Assembly: GCA_040954595.2 (NCBI GenBank)
Contig: CM082576.2
Span: forward strand, 7,440,001-7,504,000
Reading direction: 5' to 3'
Length of the DNA stretch: 64,000 nt
Source of the DNA: Balanoglossus misakiensis
Taxonomy: Eukaryota; Hemichordata
How positions within the stretch are numbered: position 1 is the first letter of the stretch; every line of letters starts with the position of its first letter. The notes beneath the pieces were generated by a model. The model saw nothing but the letters and a program-made list of their open reading frames with translations. It searched no databases and had not been told where the DNA came from. Of this stretch, positions 23,063 through 35,758 are shown in pieces. Both the position numbers and the translations under genes were made by a program.

Positions 23063-26000
23063 TCAGTTCTTCCATTTAATGCTCTGAAAGAAAACATCAA
23101 CAGGAAAATTATGTACTGAAATGTCACACACATATTTTCTTGCTGCAATAGTCACTGCCATGAGACATGCTTTGTTGCTTTATTTTGTGCCCTGGTTTCA
23201 GCTAAACAGACCAAATCAACAATAACTGAGTCGTAATTTCAACACTGTAAGATCCGTTTCACTTCATTCACATAAACAGTACTGTTGTGTACCATGAAGA
23301 TGAACAGCTGCAAACACGACTTTCCTAAAACACCAGACTGGGAAAACTACTAACAAACTTGGAAAGTATTTCCCCAAGTGCTGAGATACTTACTGAATTC
23401 CTAAGTATTGTTTCTAGCCGTATCGCTTCAGCACTTCTAGGAGGCAGCTTGTTTTCAAATCTCAGGAGTGCTTGCCTATCTTTGAGCAGCAGGAGTGTTT
23501 CGATCACTGTGTGGGGGCAGTTGAATTTTGTGGCCATGGATAACCTTAGGTCTGTGTCGTCGATATGCAGTAAATACTTGTCCAAAACCTGTCAGTGAAG
23601 ATGACACCCAACATGCCAAATGAAATCAAAGTAGCAAATGCACTAAATGGATTTTGCACTTTGACATTTGACCGATAACCTGAATATTGCTTACAATACG
23701 TACCTGCTTTGGTGCATTCATTTTATTTAGAATATCTACAACTTTTTCAAATCCTATGCTGGCCTTCATCTTCTTCCCGCCAAACCAACCCTGTCGTAGT
23801 CAGAACAAAATAAAACCCAAAACTATTAACCTGAAAATTGTTCAGAAAAAGATATCCTGGCTCCACGGAAATTCTGTCTTAAATCAAACTGTATTTGATA
23901 TGCGCAACCTGATCCAATACGGTGGACATGAGTCAATGAATGTTGAATTGAGATTAGACTACATACCTTGCCTGTAAGAAGAGATTCTATATCACCCCAT
24001 TTTTGGAGTTTTGCCCTTGCAGTAAGAGCTGTGTACAAAAACTGATTTTCAGACAGTCGGAAGTCTCTCCTTATTGAAAAAGGACTGGCTATGGAATTCT
24101 GTTGGCGAGAAACATAATAACTGGTTATTATAAAATCTGCATTAATCACTCAAACAGTAATCCTGGCTGAAAATAATATCCGCAGGTATTTTTCTTTACA
24201 GTGTTTATTTGTTTCACTCAGATATTTTTCTGAAGTTCAATTCAAGTACACACATGTCACATGGTCTGCCGAGATAGGCTCAAAGGTCATGTACATAGTG
24301 CGGATAAAAATCTCTGGGTGCTGCTTACCTCAGGTTGTTCATAGTGATACATACAACAGTAAAATAGAGTGGTTATTGCTGGCATAAATGGTAGAGGTGC
24401 TACCCTTGGGTGGGATTTGAAGACACCATATTGGGCTTCTTGCGAGAGGCGGGCATCATTTTTCTGAAATGTAAACAGTGCCATGGTCACTGACAGGAGA
24501 ATTCCAGATCTGTGATCAAAGACTTTGCAATGGTCTGGTTTCCAATGAAAAGGTAGTGATGATGGTGACAACAACAAAGTTAACCCTAATTTTAATTTTC
24601 AGTTGCATTCCTTGAATTTCAGGTTATGTGCAATCCGTCTGTACATTACCTCTATTGCTACTTGTCTTTCAAGTAATGCACAGTGATCCTGTAAATGCTC
24701 TGTGGGTTCAGATAAGCTCCAGTTGTCTTTGAATTGCCCCCTGCAAAGCAAGAAATTTTTGCTGCGATGAGATACATGTACATCCTCATACGAAGACAAT
24801 GCTGCAAGTTGTATGCATCTATAGTAATCTTGAGCTCAAATGCAAAAAAAAAAAAAATGCAAACACCCACAATATTCAGGAATTTTGTATTTTTTGGTAG
24901 ACTAGCGGTCTAGAGTCGAAAACAAGATTAAATTTTAACATTACTTTATCAGTAGCTCTCAAAGACACTAATTATAGGCTAATTTTGGTGTTGTGTCTTT
25001 CTTACTTGAAACAGATGTTCTGAATTGCTGTGTTTCTTGTTACCTACCTATAACAGTTTTGTAAATTTCTGAGTTTGTCTTCTGGCTGTGTGAAGCCTAA
25101 AGCTTGTTTGTATTTCAACATCTGAAAAAAAAGAGACAAATCAGAATGATCACCATATAGACATTAGTCATTCAATATTGGTATTGACAGACTGATTGGA
25201 ATGTTTTGTGAAACCAGACAAGCTGGCAATTTAAGCAACGCTTCATACTAGTAAATAGTAGCATACATCACACACACACACAAACACAAACAAACAAACA
25301 AACAAACAAACAAACAAACAAACAAACACAAAGATGAATCATAAAAAAAGTGAACTCACTGCAGCTTCTTCAGCATTTCCAATATTTCTGCGGAAAAACA
25401 ATTTAATCCTATAAACATACATGGCACAATGGCTGGAGATGCACTCGATGAGATTTCATGTATTCAACACAAAAGAGCAAAGATTTTCCAGTTTCATGCA
25501 ACGTGTAACCCAGCTCCCAACTGACCCTAGTATGATTTCACCGCTTCACATTGTACTTGAGGTCAAAGATTGGAATTATGAAAATCCAGACTTACTTCAA
25601 GAAATCCGCCATCTCTGAAAGCTCATAGTGACACTTCAAGTAGTACAAGTACTGACCGACTGCATCAGGTCTTTTCTTCACTTCCTTAACAAATAGCGTC
25701 TTTTTTAACGTGTTTCTCAAAAATAAAAGAACCTATGAAGAAAACGAAATGAAAATATTCATATTAGAAATTCATGGTTTATCTTTGTATTCTGTAATAC
25801 TGTTGTCAATTTTAACACAATGATCATTACAGAAAAAAGGCAAATATTTGTATTATTGAAATTTCTATAACACTATAGAACTTACTGCTGTGATTGCATT
25901 GCCATCGTGTACTCGTACAGCTTCATCTAGCAGAGCAAGCTTGCCTGATAATGATTTATGGAGCTCCAATGAGCAAGGCTGGCCAGCTATCAGTCTCTTG

Positions 26001-29000
26001 ATTGTCTTTTCGGCAGTTTCTGTCGACCATCTGTTTTCTTGAGCCGACTGCAACACAATAACATGATCACAAAACGGATCAATAGTTGTGTTACAGTGAT
26101 AGAGTATTAAACTTTGTTTTTTTTTCATTTCTTTGCATTATTTTATCCAATGCCCATGTCCACAGATCCAACCATAACACTGACAACAACACGATGTTGT
26201 AGTTCAAGCAAGTCTTGTAACAGTGTCATTTGTTGGGCCTTCAGACCCGAAAACTGACCTCCAGAGATCTTGTCAAGAACTTGACCTGTGTTTCCAGCTT
26301 GGCGTATTCAGTTGCCGTAAGTGGCTTACTTCTGGGAGTTGCTTCGTTGACAGCTGAAAGGATTGAAGGAAAAAAGAGAGAAGTTATGGATGGCTGAAAA
26401 ATTCTTGATTGAGGGCAGTGTCTCGGGAAAATTCACTTGTCATAAAATGTTTGAAGGAGCCCATAAGAGGATGACAATTCAGAGAGCCAAAGAAACCCTA
26501 AAAACACTCGCAAGTTGGTTGCAATAGAAGGACTACAACTACGTCTTACCTTCAGCAATGCTTGATGGTTCTTTTGGTGTGGAAGAGAATCCAGATCTGT
26601 TGTTGCTGCTACCTGGTAGAAGAAAGAATGATACCAGGAACCATGTCAATACAGTGTTATTTTACTGAAAGATGCTAGTCTTTCTCGATCCACGGTTACT
26701 TCTAGTAACCGTGCTCAGTCGTATAAATGACTTGACAATACACAAGTCCAGTTATTATGGTGGTAAAGTCAGAGGTTTACAGTTAGTCATGACACCTGGT
26801 TTCAGTCAAGTTGTATATACATGTACGCCCTTTTTTAAAGAGACCAAGATCAGGTTGGCAAGTCAGTTGCAAAGAATGCAATTTTAACAAACAGCTTACA
26901 GTCTAGATGAAGTGCCCATAATCAAACATGTATAATTGTGTTTACTAATACGATCACCATGTTTGAAAGGAACAGAAGGAAGAAACAGCTGTGTTTGCTG
27001 ATGTTTCTGTTGTAATCCCGATTTTTGGACTGCAATTTATGTATTTGATTTTACTGTAAGATATCAGTGTGCGTATGAGAAACACTGCATGCTGTTCAAG
27101 CAAATAACAAGTATCATCCCTTCCCTCACCATAGCCACATAACAAAAAGAAAACATCCTGTTTGAGAAAATATACCCTACAATACAATCGACTGCCCTGA
27201 GGTGTCGAACAGTGAAACTTGCTCAAGAAGTCGTGCTGTTTTCCACATGCATGACAGGCAAATCCATGTCAATCAACAGACAATGTTTACATCCTACTTG
27301 CCTATATGAGCTGCGTAATTATTTGGCAGCCGGGCATAGTCCTCATCTTGTACTAAAGAGATAAAGAACTAGACACAATGAAAACTTTGTCCACAAACTT
27401 GTCTTGTTTGTCTTGGACAACCCCCCCCCCCCCCCTTCCCTACATCACTTCACACAAAACACACTCAGACTGAGATAAATTTGATTTTCAAGTACATACC
27501 ATGACTAGACGTTTTTGAATGTCTGCCCACAGAAACATGCGAAGAAGCTGGTGATGACTTACGACTGCTGGTGCTTGAAGACAATGAAGGACTTCCATGC
27601 GGTCTATACCTGGCCGATTTAAGTTCTGCAGTGAAATAAAATAGTACATATATTGATTTAACAACTCTCCTCTCAAAAAAATACTGCTTTTGGGGGTTGT
27701 TTTTCAAAATTGTGGTGTGCACAGTGAAAAATGTTCAGTTTTACTCCACCCTACACTGGTAATGGTATGGTTCAACAAATTAAACAAAAGGGATAAAGCC
27801 CTTTCAAAACAACATCTGCACAGTCGTTCTGCCCTGCACTGCAACTGTAGCACCCGGCCTCTACAGAATATAATACAGACCTCCTGTCTTGGTGCCATCC
27901 CACGTGATAACGTCCATTGTGTCTGAGTCATCGTCTCCGATGTTCTTGGTTTGTTCTCTGAAAGCCTTGGAAAATTCACTGGCCTGCTGTTGCTTGGTGA
28001 TGCTCAACCAGCCACTCTGCACACGGTCAAACAACACACATGGAATAGACACAGTCAAGAATGGCAGCAATCAGTGTAGACTAATAGTTTTGTCCCTTCT
28101 TTTCACCAAATTTGCTGTCTTTTCTTGATTTCTGATGCAGGTTATGGTCACCGCTATCTTGTCTGTTGTTAGGACAGCACACTGCCTTATGGCATTGACT
28201 GTATATATTTTTTGTACCCAGCGTCTCCGGTTTGGCACATGCGCATGAGACGATCGTGGCCCTTTAATGCTAGACTCACCATTTCACTGTCTTCAAAATC
28301 TGTGACATCATCCTCAAAGTCAAATGGGTTGGTTAGAGTTTTCTTGCTAGTCTGCCCCCAGTACTCGTCATCCTCCTCCGCGGAAGTCTTTAAAGTAGAA
28401 AAGAACAACGGGTTATTTGTTATATTAGGACAAACAATTTAGATTTGAAAGAATAAAAGCATTGTTGAGAGTACCGCGTCATGTCAGACAGGATTCAATT
28501 TCAGGTAGCTAGCCGGTGTTACAGTGAGACAAATTTTCATGTATGAGACATGGCAATCCTACGGGCAGACAGCACAACCCCCCCCCCCCCCCTCCCCGAA
28601 AAGCAAACACCCGGCACCCAGCCCTCCCTCGAACAGATGTAACAATAATGCCACGCCCCCACATAAACAAGAACATCAAGTCGCCTTCAACGTTTGAATG
28701 GAAACACAAATAGTTATACATCGAATGTAGTGCTATTAAAGACAAGAAATGATTTGTAATAACATCTAGACACCTGATACGCATCACGGCCATTTGGGAA
28801 AGCTCGACAATCCTCGCCTGCGGTTTGCAATGGAGATTGATACAATAATGACAAGCCAATCTCTCTTGTACATACTGACATGTTTGATTTGGCAAAGGGC
28901 AGGCCTCAGTGACGTAAAAAGAGATGTAACTGGAATGACGTTATGTTGACTTGGCTACGTACGACTACAAATTACGCATCGCTGCCATCAAAACACCGAT

Positions 29001-29064
29001 TATGACAAGATAAAGTCGTAAGCCGTTTCCGGGTCTTACTTACCCTACTCCTGAGGAACGCCAT
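23063..29064 (-). CDS. VIPAS39: VPS33B-interacting protein VIPAS39 / SPE-39, 553 aa
   Basis: Seventeen exons join in frame from ATG 29064: 29044-29064, 28280-28387, 27881-28016, 27500-27625, 27302-27352, 26550-26612, 26259-26353, 25886-26047, 25596-25732, 25360-25387, 25048-25121, 24650-24740, 24329-24463, 23967-24098, 23704-23790, 23394-23588, 23063-23083. The N-terminal third is acidic and Ser-rich (EEDDEYWGQ, then DYARLP). The rest is the conserved Golgin/VPS16-like helical part: CSLELHKSLSGKL.LLDEAV..HDGNAITAVL, DHCALLERQVAIE, LPFMPAITTLFYCC, YTALTARAKLQKWGDIESL, and the closing SIKWKN. It pairs with VPS33B in the CHEVI complex for late-endosome and recycling traffic. Human protein: 493 aa; the extra length is N-terminal. 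Intron 5 uses a GC donor (GCAAGT). The tail-to-tail neighbour is SLX4IP. Confidence 0.95.
25260..25327. repeat. (CA)n/(CAAA)n simple repeat in VIPAS39 intron
   Basis: A CA dinucleotide run passes into about eleven CAAA units inside a VIPAS39 intron, close to the 3' side of the 28-bp exon at 25360-25387. Confidence 0.95.
27421..27435. repeat. C15 homopolymer in VIPAS39 intron 4
   Basis: Fifteen consecutive C on the plus strand, so G15 in the VIPAS39 pre-mRNA. It lies 65 bp below exon 4. Confidence 0.95.
28578..28592. repeat. C15 homopolymer in VIPAS39 intron 1
   Basis: Fifteen consecutive C followed by T and CCCC, in the first VIPAS39 intron. It is G-rich in the transcript. Confidence 0.95.
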
Positions 29065-30253
29065 TTTGGATGTTATGAAAATGCATCATGGGAAGAATCA
29101 GATTATCTGTATCGTAAACGGACTCGTTCACAGACTGTCGCATGAGAACTCGTAATGACGAGAAAATAAGCTTTCATTTTAAGCGTAGAAAATGCGCGTT
29201 TTCCATATCGACTTACTCTTGTTCAAAATCGACCCCAAAAAATCTTTTTGGTTGCACGACTTGTAAAAACAAAAGAATTATACTTTCACCCACAAGAGGA
29301 CTACCGACGCGTCGAAACTATATAGCGCCACCAGTGGCAGAAGTAAGTGTAAGCACATTATTTGGACGGGAACTCGACGCGACCTCTGTTTTTCATGCCT
29401 TTTTAGGCGTCAATAGGCAAAATTGTCGATGCAGATCATATAAAAATGTTCACCTAGTCGCGTCAAACTCTGTTTATCACCACCTGGCAGTGTCAAAGTC
29501 AGAACACTTTACGCAACGATCTAATTTACATAAGTTACGAAACGGTCGTGTAAACATCACTTGTTATCACACGTGAAGTTATCTGATCGCAATATCCCAT
29601 GTGAATATTGAATAAGGTCAGCGTCGACACAAACTGGTCCAGAACTAAGTCTCAGTTTGTCGGGAGTGACATAGTAAGTATGATATTGCAATTGTGGCAG
29701 TGAAAACTGTGGATTTGGCTGTTCACAGAATTCAGTACGTACTGTACAGTGTACACTATGCTGTGGTACACATCTCCATTTGTGGAGTGACCCAGGGAGA
29801 TGGACCCAGGGTCAGGGAGTGACCGTACTCAACGGTACTGAATCGCACGAGTAGCTTTAATCATGCTTTAATCATTATGCTGTAATACTGGGTTTACCGG
29901 AAGACATCTATTATGAACCATAGTAGTGCTTGAGTATAGCATGCAGCATTTGTTTAATATCATGGCATGAAATGTGACTTGGATTGGATGTCACTAGTTG
30001 CAGATTAGTAAACCTGACCTTACTGACTAGTTTATATGTAATGAAAATTGCAGAATGACAACTAACTGTATTACATCACTGATGATCAAGGCTACGCAAA
30101 AAAATTCATTGAAATAATGGCAAATTGTCCAATTAAAATGATTTGCCAAGTAAGCTACATGGCACATGTATCACAGGACATAACTTTGATCATTCCACAG
30201 TCTCAAACTCACTATACATGCCCATTTCTCTGCAGAAGTGATTGGTGCCAACG
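29065..30253. promoter_or_regulatory. Divergent region VIPAS39 / COQ8 with COQ8 leader
   Basis: This is about 1.2 kb between opposed start codons. A GTAAGT donor at 29674 and a TCTCTGCAG acceptor ending at 30235 fit a noncoding COQ8 leader exon ending at 29673. The part near 29065-29200 is CpG-containing and probably promoter. A 435-bp open frame at 29142-29576 resembles no family and I leave it out. Confidence 0.5.
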
Positions 30254-33200
30254 ATGTCCAGAGTCACAGACGCTTGCATATTCCTGAGGGGATTCCAGCA
30301 TGTCGCAAGGGCCTACACCAAACACCAGCAGACGGCATTTCAAGAGAAATATGCCAACTGCAGCTACAGAAAGATCTTTGAAAGTGTGCAGACAAAGGCA
30401 GAGGAAACCATCAGTGGTGCGATGGTGAACAGACACAAATCAACAGCGACTGTAAGTACATTGGACATTCCCGGCCTCATTCTTGGACCATGGGTCCCTG
30501 TGGAATATCAGAGCAGTTTAATCTAGAGTTGGAGTGGTGTTACTCGAGTTCCCAGACCAGTAACTTGATTTTAAAACCCTAGTAAGGCATTTGTAATCAT
30601 AGTACCATTTGGACAATCTTTACTGAAATGAAAGAATTACATCCAGGTGTTGTTCCTGTAGTACACAATGAAATGGTCATATTAATATCACACAAGACTA
30701 AGAGTATGAAGTATATTAGCTCTGCGTGGCAGGGCTGTGTTGTAGCTCGCCGTAACAACACAGCCCTGCCACGCAGAGCTAGTAGTATATGGTCTCAGTC
30801 TGACTGTCACCTTGATATCCCTGGTACCACCCTGTCTCTCCTAGGGTGCTTCCACAGCCAACGGGGCAACCAACGGTAAAATACTGAACGGGTCACCGTT
30901 AGAAACGCCAGTGGACACTAATCTGAATACGGCAACCACCAACAACGGGGCAAAGGCGTTTCACTACGACTCCTCCTCAGGGGTCATCACGGCGGAAGAG
31001 CTGAGAAAAGCAATGTTGAAAGAGAAGGAAAATAAAGGGGGAGATGGAGGGGATGGCAAGCAGCCACCACTGCCTCCAAAAATGCCTCGCAGAACACCCA
31101 TTGTGAATGCGTCGTCCACCCCCAAAATGAAACAGACTCTTAGCGCGAGGTCCCGCGAGAGGAAAGTGCCGGCATCTCGAGCAAGTCGAATGCTGAATTT
31201 TGGCAGTTTGGCCGCAGGACTTGGTGTGGGAACCCTTGCAGAGTATACAAGACGAGCAGTTGGGTTCAAAGAAAGTAAGTTCATGTTGAATCCCTTCAAT
31301 CTTCAAGTTATTGTTCTGATGATTTACAGTACAAAAAAACACGAAATTATTTTAAATTTGAACTGCATTCTGATTCATGCTAAATCTGAGATGTCAGTCA
31401 ACAGTTGTAATTTTCCACTTTATGTAGATGGCAGCTCGACGGACGGTAGCGTTCTTCTTTCCGAGGCCAACGCTGAAAGAATTGTTAACACACTTTGTAA
31501 AGTGAGAGGTGCTGCCCTGAAGCTTGGACAGATGCTGAGTATACAAGGTAAATAAAATAAGGATGTGGTTTAGGGTGCCTGGCATCACATCATGATCTTG
31601 TGAAATACATTGAAGGGCGCTCTGTGCAAAATAGTCTTATAGTTGTCGCCAACTATTGAACTATACTGGTAACTGAATACAAGACCAGGCATAATAGTTT
31701 GTGACAATGAAACATGGTATTTACATGTATGTGGGCAAAGTTGATAATCAGTGCTATTTTCACATTTTGCAATCAGATAACAGCATGATCAGTCCACAGT
31801 TGCAGAGTATATTTGAGAGAGTAAGACAGAGTGCAGATTTCATGCCAATCTGGCAGATGGAGGTAAGCACATTCTCCAGGATGGTCGGTTTGTTTGCAGA
31901 GATTTGGGGAATGGAAGTGATGGTGCCAATTTTGGCATCAAGTTCAAAGAGTGTTACCTACAAATGTGTCTCATCATTGAGAGAACATGGTATTTTGAGT
32001 TCATCTCTAGACCACATGGTAACTTGTCTTGGTGTTTTCAATACAGATAGTTCTACAGAAAGAATTGGGCAACGATTGGAGGGAGAAATTGAAAAGGTTT
32101 GAAGAGAAACCGTTTGCTGCTGCTTCCATCGGCCAAGTACACCATGCTACGTTACATGATGGTAGAGAAGTGGCCATGAAAATACAGGTATCTGGTCGAG
32201 ATTTGATGCATCTTGCTTATGTCACTGCCTGCAGTCAGGCTTCATTCACAAAATGGATAATGACATCTTGTAGGTCTGCCATTGTCTGTGTGGAATTCAT
32301 AAGAATGATTAAACAGACATGTGGTAAAATCTTGTGAAGCAAATGATATTTTCTATGTTAAGGTTTGAAGCAAAGTTATCAGCAAAATGTAAATGACAAA
32401 AGTATTTATCTTGTAATGCCTACAGTACCCTGGTGTGGCCCAAGGAATTGACAGTGATATCGATAACCTGATGGGTATACTTAATGTGTGGAAAGTGCTT
32501 CCTGAAGGTAAGCATTCGTACAAAATTATTATAAGAGAAGTCGACCATACTTATTCATGCTGAAGGAATAAAGTTGCTGTCTTGCGACATCATTTTTGCC
32601 ATTACTTTTGACGTCTTACAGGCCTCTATGCTGACAATGCAGTGAATGTTGCCCGCAAAGAATTGATGTGGGAAGTCGATTATGAAAGGGAGGGAAGAAT
32701 GTCGGAAAGATTTAGGTAAGTGACCATGATGAGTGTTGAATCTGTGTGCGTCAGAGTGAACCATTCAAAGATTTATCGTAAAAAGATAGGGAAGGTTGTT
32801 CAACAATAGTTACTCCATCGTATGATGCAAATAAAATATGTATACAAAAGATGCGCTCTGCAGTAATTATGGGAAGTGTTGATTTAATACGGAAGTTGTT
32901 TTTGTGATCATTGGTTCTTTGGTTGATATATTCCTTGCTTTAATTTTATTTTTCTGCAGAGAATTATTAAAAGATGATCCAGTGTTTTATGTGCCAGCTC
33001 TTATCCCTGAATTGTCATCAAAACAAGTCATAACTACAGAACTTATAGATGGTTTGCCGTTGGACAAAACAGAACAACTTGACCAGGAAACAAGAAACGA
33101 GGTAATTTTGAAAGATGAATCATGTTGATCATAAATCGCAGAGTTTTTTTGTGAATGTTGTAATATGCAGTAATGACTTTCAACTGTCTTTGTTTTTACA

Positions 33201-34495
33201 GATTTGTTCAAATATTCTGAGACTTTGTCTCACAGAATTATTTGTGTGGCAATTCATGCAGACAGACCCAAATTGGAGCAATTTCTTCTATAATCCTGAC
33301 ACAAAACAGGTAATTTTGTCTTCACCTGAAGACAGTAGTATCTTAGATGAGTGGAGTTACAAAGGTCAGCAAGAACATTTATAAACGAATGTGATAGTTG
33401 GAAGATGTCTCTGGCTTGCAAAAGTCTACAATATTCATCCATCAGTTTGTATCATTTATTTACAGTGTAGTATTTTTGCATAGCGAGGAGTTTCCGTGTG
33501 AAAATCATCTCAAAGTAGCTGTATCCTCTCTGTTTCAGATTGCCCTTTTAGATTTTGGAGCCAGCATAGAGTATGATAAGTCACGCTTTGTTGACAAGTA
33601 CATCAAGGTATGAAATTTATTCCTGCCACAGGACCACATCTTCCACTCAGCCATTTTATCACTTTGCAATCAGCCGAGGTCTGTACATTGCATTATGTTG
33701 GCAGACATTGTTAGAAAATAGCTTTTGTTATATGTGTCATTCTCTGTAGCCAATCTCAAGGTGCCAATCATTAAAGCTGGCATTTGCAATTGTCTCACCC
33801 ATGTTTTCCAGGTTATCAATTCAGCTGTCAATGGAGACAGAGAGAGGGTCTTGCTTGAGTCAAGAAATCTTGGCTTTCTCACCGGATATGAATCTGCGGT
33901 AAGTCACCAACCTCAGAGAATTTCTTGCACTCATGGTCTTGTGGAATATAACACAAAATCGGTAACTTTGTGTTAAATCAATAGGATTATGTGTGTGTCA
34001 TACGTGCCTGCTTTAGAAACAACATGCTGATACTGGGAGTGGGGCATTGACAAAGGGAGAAGCTCGCCAATGTTAATGCCTGGATATCATTGTAGATTAT
34101 GTATACTACACTTTTTCAAGAAATGGTGTGTAAACTGCTTGTCACTATTTACCGCAAAGTAGACCCACTCCACCTGTATTCATTTGTGATAATTTCTTGT
34201 GTAACCTTTGTTTCACTTTCAGGCTATGGAAAAAGCCCATGTGGAGGCAGTGATGATTCTAGGAGAAGCGTTTGCCCGAGCGGAGCCTTTCAATTTTGCA
34301 ATGCAGGACACCACACGAAGGATCCACAACCTGATACCAGCAATGTTGAAAGGCAGACTGACTCCGCCCCCGGAGGAGAGTTACTCGCTGCACAGGAAGA
34401 TGTCGGGCTCATTCTTGCTGTGTGCCAAACTCAGAGCCAACATCTCCTGCAAACCCCTCTTTGACAACATCTGGGGAAATTACAAATTCTCATAG
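30254..34495 (+). CDS. COQ8A: Mitochondrial atypical kinase COQ8 (ADCK3 family), 609 aa
   Basis: Twelve exons join in frame: 30254-30451, 30845-31274, 31428-31547, 31777-31862, 32047-32187, 32426-32507, 32622-32715, 32960-33101, 33202-33309, 33539-33607, 33812-33898, 34223-34495. Family signatures are complete: KLGQ (241-244) of the KxGQ extension, the Ala-rich loop AAAS (302-305) that replaces the Gly-rich loop, catalytic Lys in VAMK (K323), [12 protein letters not shown], metal-site DPNWSN (453-458) and DFG (472-474). The N-terminus is basic and Ser/Thr-rich, fitting a mitochondrial targeting sequence plus linker. COQ8 is an atypical ATPase/kinase supporting the ubiquinone synthesis complex at the inner membrane. 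An invertebrate gene may be equally related to COQ8A and COQ8B. Intron 1 carries a palindromic mini-transposon. Confidence 0.95.
30717..30781. mobile_element. 65-bp palindromic mini-transposon in COQ8 intron 1
   Basis: Two perfect 27-bp inverted arms (30717-30743 and 30755-30781) flank an 11-nt loop. Termini read TAGCTCTGCG...CGCAGAGCTA. It is bordered by GAAGTATAT (30708-30716) and GTAGTATAT (30782-30790), an 8/9 match consistent with a 9-bp target duplication. A related element lies at 40640-40730. It has no coding capacity, so it would be non-autonomous. As RNA it would fold into a long perfect hairpin. Confidence 0.75.
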
Positions 34496-34550
34496 ATTTA
34501 GGATGAAGAACTATTAAAGTGTACAGTCCGCAGGACTTTTAAACTAAAGT

Positions 34551-34556
34551 AATAAA
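34551..34556 (+). terminator. COQ8 poly(A) signal
   Basis: AATAAA at the start of the string AATAAAATAAAG, 56 nt after the stop codon. Confidence 0.7.
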
Positions 34557-35572
34557 ATAAAGAAGGCATTTGCTTAAAATGCTGAATCGCGCACAAGATG
34601 CAAAAATTGTTATGCACAAATTGGGTCCAAAACAAGTATGTGCCCTGTTAGGCTTAGCAATTTTGAAAATTCAGCTGTTGGCTGAGGTGCTACTGTACTG
34701 TTGCATGTGCATGTGCGTGTGTGAGGGATATCAAATCGCATGGCATCGCTTACACTACAGACAAATTTTTCAGTTTCTTCAAGTGATTGTGTGGTTTTTC
34801 TGTTGAAGTAGCTTCATAATGGAAGCTAAGTCGTGTGGAGAGATTCACCTACTTCAAGCTCTACTTACCTGCCTTTATTGACAGTCCTGTTTGGTATGAG
34901 GTCAAGGTGTGGGCTTACACAGCAGTCTATTCAAACTGACGTATATTAAAATTATGTGCTTGCTTCCATCCAGTGCGTTGGAAGGGATGTCGCTGCTGAG
35001 AATTTCATTGTTTTTGGAACCCGCAATATATTTTGCAGTAATTTGCTTTTTGTAGTTGATGAGACACAATCAGGGTAGTCAGAGTTGCCTGGCAACCGTT
35101 AAATTGTAAAACACATATCGTCTCATCAGTTTGGGGATTGTTGATCTACATTATGTATACACAAGTTTGCAGAGAAAAATCAGAGTTTTGAGAATTTTCA
35201 AATAAAATTGCAGACTGGGGTCTGCTTAAAGTTAAGCTGGTGCGGGGATCGGTACAAGTATTCTTGTATTCACACATCTGGTAAAAGAATTTCCTGGTGA
35301 AGAAATTACGATAAAGAATTGAGTGTGTGGTGTTGGAAGCGTGTGAGTTCGAGCTCAAAGAGATACATCTGAGAAAATTGTATGTGTGGGGAGGGGGGAA
35401 TCCATCTATGCTGATGTACATGTACACTGCGCTGACATCTGAGCAACAAAGAACAATGGTTGTATAACCATAGACTATGGAGCTAAAAAAAACTGAATGT
35501 TCTCCATCCTTTCCCCAAAGCACCCAAACTGGGAAATCAGACGCAAGTGTTTCGAGAATAGATCACATAAAA

Positions 35573-35578
35573 TTTATT
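35573..35578 (-). terminator. Ependymin-related gene poly(A) signal
   Basis: Minus-strand AATAAA (plus TTTATT) about 180 nt after the TAG stop of the ependymin-related gene. Confidence 0.6.
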
Positions 35579-35758
35579 GTAAATTTACCAAATTGTTTAC
35601 AAAATTGCCCCATTGTTGATACAAAATACATGTAAATCGTCCATCGTTATGATACAGTTGTTTTCCTTTTTTTTTACTAAATATCAGCCTGCAGTAAGAA
35701 TCTGAGTAATAATTTATGCTGGTACATGTATTGATATACAGCATTCGACTATGTTGAT

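Larger units (their letters stand above)
34496..35758. other. Convergent 3' region COQ8 / ependymin-related gene
   Basis: This holds the two 3' UTRs. A plus-strand AATAAA at 34551-34556 follows the COQ8 stop by 56 nt. A minus-strand AATAAA (plus TTTATT 35573-35578) follows the ependymin-related stop by about 180 nt. Between them are about 1 kb of noncoding sequence with a TG-rich patch near 34705-34720. No gene is supported. Confidence 0.6.

Noticed and set aside
29142-29576. 144-codon plus-strand open frame between VIPAS39 and COQ8
   Set aside because: The product has no recognisable domain and is rich in Cys, Arg and His as expected from random CpG-containing promoter sequence. It could overlap the COQ8 leader but is not supported as coding.
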